A stretch of 64,000 nucleotides of DNA from the NCBI GenBank assembly GCA_029239755.1, contig JARBUI010000010.1, positions 1-64,000 of the forward strand. Reading direction: 5' to 3'. Of the stretch, positions 62,277 to 64,000 are shown piece by piece; position 1 is the first letter of the stretch; each line of letters opens with the position of its first letter. Under the pieces are notes generated by a model that worked only from the letters and a program-made list of their open reading frames with translations, searched no databases and was not told the origin of the DNA. Source of the stretch: Clostridia bacterium (GTDB lineage Bacteria; Bacillota; Clostridia; Lachnospirales; Cellulosilyticaceae). The translations under genes and the position numbers were made by a program.

Positions 62277-63753
62277 AATTTTATTAGCAGAAGACGAACC
62301 GCCTGCACGCCGCTATCTTAAAAATATCATCGAGACTAAGTGTCAAGGGTTTGAAGTTATAGAAGAAACTGAGAATGGAGAAAGAGCTTTAGAGATAATA
62401 GAGATCTTAAAGCCGGATCTAGTCATTACAGATATAAAAATGCCAATTATGGATGGTATAGAGCTCGTTACACAGATAAAAAAGAACTATCCAAATATCT
62501 TTGCTATTATTACTAGCGGCTATAGTGATTTTGAATATACAAAGAGTGCTATTCAGTCAGGTGTAGTTGATTATTTGCTTAAACCAGTTAAGCCGCTGCA
62601 GTTGCAAGAACTATTAAATACAATGAAAGATAAGTTAGATAAACTCTATTATGAAAAGCAGATACAGCTATTTAAAGCATTGATAAGAGGGGACGAGACA
62701 GAGGCAGAACATTTAAAGAGGTATTTACCATGCAGCACCTATAATATAGCACTCCTAAGAAAAAATGGCCCACCCTCAAGATATAGATCAGATGCAATCA
62801 ATATGTCTGCAGCTATAGAATATAGAAATAAAAAAGACTTGTGGACGTTTATGGGGCAGGATGAGCATGAAATATTATGTATAGCATCAGGAGCTATAGA
62901 AGATTCGGTTAGAGAGATAGGTTCTAGGTGGATAGAGGAGGGCTATTGTACGGCTTCAATCTATTCAAAAAGAGTAGAAAAATCAGACCTTAAGCGAGGA
63001 TTTAAGGAGCTTATACAAGCTATTCAAGCTTCAACTATTATAGGAGAAAATCAGATTTTTAAAGTTCCAAGGATTGCTCAGAACGGAATGAATCATAAAG
63101 CAGTCTTAGAAGATGTATGGGTAAAGAAAATTGAGTTTATGGTTTCTAACCTTATGCTGGAGGATCTCAAAAAAGAAATGATAAAGGTTTTTCAAAAGTG
63201 GGAACAAGAAAAACTTTCTTTACTAGAAGTGGAAAATTACATAAGACAAATACTGCATATTGTAAAAAAATATTCCAGTAAGCCAAAAGAGATAGGCTGC
63301 AGCTGTATTGAAATAAGTCTCGATGAGGCTATTTGCAGTTCTATAAGCATGGGAGAACTGATGGAAAATGTGTGGGATATTACACAGAGCCTGCTAAAAA
63401 CAAATAAAAATACTCAGTATAAATTAGCAAAGGAAGAATTTTTGGATTCTATAGAGAACTACTTGATGCAAAACCTGGCACAGCCATTGTCTCTTCAAAG
63501 TGTGTCTACACATTTAGGAATGTCTCAAACCTACTTAAGCAGGTTATTTCGTAAGCACAAGAATACATCTTTTAATGAGTATGTTACATTACTACGTATT
63601 AACCAAGCTAAAAAACTTATGAACGAAAATCCACAGATACTTTTAAAGGATATTGCCGAGATGGTAGGTTACAGTGATCCAGCTTATTTCAGCAGGGTAT
63701 TTAGAACTATCACGGGAATACCACCATCATACTATGATAATAATGCCGAATAA
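62269..63753 (+). CDS. YesN-type response regulator with AraC domain (paralogue of 14270-15757)
   Basis: A 494-residue regulator. Receiver domain with E8/D9 and phospho-acceptor D55 (ITDIKMP), variable middle region (about 140-385), AraC helix-turn-helix pair (about 395-490; LQSVSTHLGMSQTYLSRLFR and LKDIAEMVGYSDPAYFSRVF). It matches the regulator at 14270 along its length, including ETKCxGFxVI, SGYxDFEYTKSAIQS and the region after YYE. The next gene is a lipoprotein, which suggests that this pair also controls a sugar ABC system, most of it beyond the window. Confidence 0.92.
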   Translation: MYRILLAEDEPPARRYLKNIIETKCQGFEVIEETENGERALEIIEILKPDLVITDIKMPIMDGIELVTQIKKNYPNIFAIITSGYSDFEYTKSAIQSGVVDYLLKPVKPLQLQELLNTMKDKLDKLYYEKQIQLFKALIRGDETEAEHLKRYLPCSTYNIALLRKNGPPSRYRSDAINMSAAIEYRNKKDLWTFMGQDEHEILCIASGAIEDSVREIGSRWIEEGYCTASIYSKRVEKSDLKRGFKELIQAIQASTIIGENQIFKVPRIAQNGMNHKAVLEDVWVKKIEFMVSNLMLEDLKKEMIKVFQKWEQEKLSLLEVENYIRQILHIVKKYSSKPKEIGCSCIEISLDEAICSSISMGELMENVWDITQSLLKTNKNTQYKLAKEEFLDSIENYLMQNLAQPLSLQSVSTHLGMSQTYLSRLFRKHKNTSFNEYVTLLRINQAKKLMNENPQILLKDIAEMVGYSDPAYFSRVFRTITGIPPSYYDNNAE

Positions 63754-63853
63754 TCCATCTTAGTGTGTCTGTTTTTATATGTGTTTTTACTAATGTGAAT
63801 GCTAAACTAATTTTAGATTAAGTTTTTCAAAATTAGAAGATGGAGGGACAAAT

Positions 63854-64000
63854 ATGAGTAAAATGTTACATAAGGGGTTTGCAGTATTATGCAGTATAAT
63901 GATGTTGTCTACAGTGCTTGTAGGGTGTGGTTCTAAAGAAGAGGCTCAAAGTAAAACAGAAGATAAGAAGGAAAGTACGACAGTCAATGCGGAGGTAAAA
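63854..64000 (+). CDS. Lipoprotein, 5' end only (probable sugar-binding protein)
   Basis: An open frame runs from the ATG at 63854 to the end of the window (49 codons seen). The ribosome site GGAGGG precedes it. The encoded start is a lipoprotein signal peptide with lipobox LVGC (C25), followed by a charged Glu/Lys/Thr linker. Following a kinase/regulator pair like that of the CUT1 operon at 9264-15757, it is most likely the solute-binding protein of another sugar ABC transporter. Only the signal and linker are visible, so the assignment rests on context. Confidence 0.75.
   Translation, partial: MSKMLHKGFAVLCSIMMLSTVLVGCGSKEEAQSKTEDKKESTTVNAEVK

Noticed and set aside
1-64000. tRNA, rRNA, CRISPR arrays, insertion sequences and riboswitches
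   Set aside because: None seen; there is no transposase-like gene, no regular short repeat array and no recognisable aptamer in the gaps.

Overview
The window is AT-rich, densely coded and mostly on the + strand. It carries many AraC-type regulators, LytS/YesM-type kinases with YesN-type response regulators, CUT1 and CUT2 sugar ABC transporters, cytoplasmic glycoside hydrolases and lipoproteins with Gram-positive lipoboxes. This points to a low-GC Firmicute of the class Clostridia, probably a plant-polysaccharide user of the Lachnospiraceae/Cellulosilyticaceae type. A DUF6143 gene with a sporulation-like promoter hints at spore formation. I saw no rRNA, tRNA, CRISPR array or insertion sequence.

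Region 1 (1-15.8 kb) is for glycan uptake and cleavage. It holds two CUT1 permeases, an AraC regulator, a GH3 beta-xylosidase/beta-glucosidase-like enzyme, a second AraC regulator and a GH78 alpha-L-rhamnosidase. A complete CUT1 operon follows (binding lipoprotein, hairpin, two permeases) with its own sensor kinase and response regulator. An MFS transporter lies on the - strand after it (15.8-17.0 kb).

Region 2 (17.4-34.4 kb) is the most striking part. It looks like a self-contained sigma-54 regulon for an organic or sugar acid. It encodes a tripartite tricarboxylate transporter (TctC-TctB-TctA), an AEC-family carrier, a PsiE-like membrane protein, glycerate kinase, a D-2-hydroxyacid dehydrogenase, a Dabb-domain protein, sigma-54 itself (RpoN) and a PrpR-type sigma-54 activator. 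Downstream are a PdxA-family dehydrogenase, a cupin, a TIM-barrel isomerase-like protein, an Asp/Glu-racemase-superfamily protein lacking the second catalytic Cys, a split transketolase and a second TIM-barrel protein. Three near-identical -24/-12 promoters (TTGGCAY-N5-TTGCT) precede tctC, the dehydrogenase and pdxA. The substrate is unknown. A chemoreceptor gene follows the cluster.

Region 3 (36.7-49.3 kb) holds a secreted stalk-domain protein and a sensory operon: a membrane-anchored sugar-binding protein, a LytS-like kinase, a YesN-like regulator and a XylF-like lipoprotein. Next comes a ChvE/MmsA/MmsB-type monosaccharide ABC transporter and a second chemoreceptor. The layout resembles the XylFII-LytS-YesN xylose sensor described in clostridia.

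Region 4 (49.5-59.4 kb) has a GH1 beta-glucosidase, then a PRD/EIIA regulator with an ascorbate-type EIIB and EIIC PTS and a second split transketolase. A nitroreductase, a Gfo/Idh/MocA dehydrogenase and a PHP-domain phosphoesterase follow.

Region 5 (59.4-64.0 kb) has a DUF6143 gene on the - strand between two diverged copies of a direct repeat. A second kinase/regulator pair, clearly paralogous to the pair at 12.5-15.8 kb, follows, and then the start of a lipoprotein gene cut by the window end.
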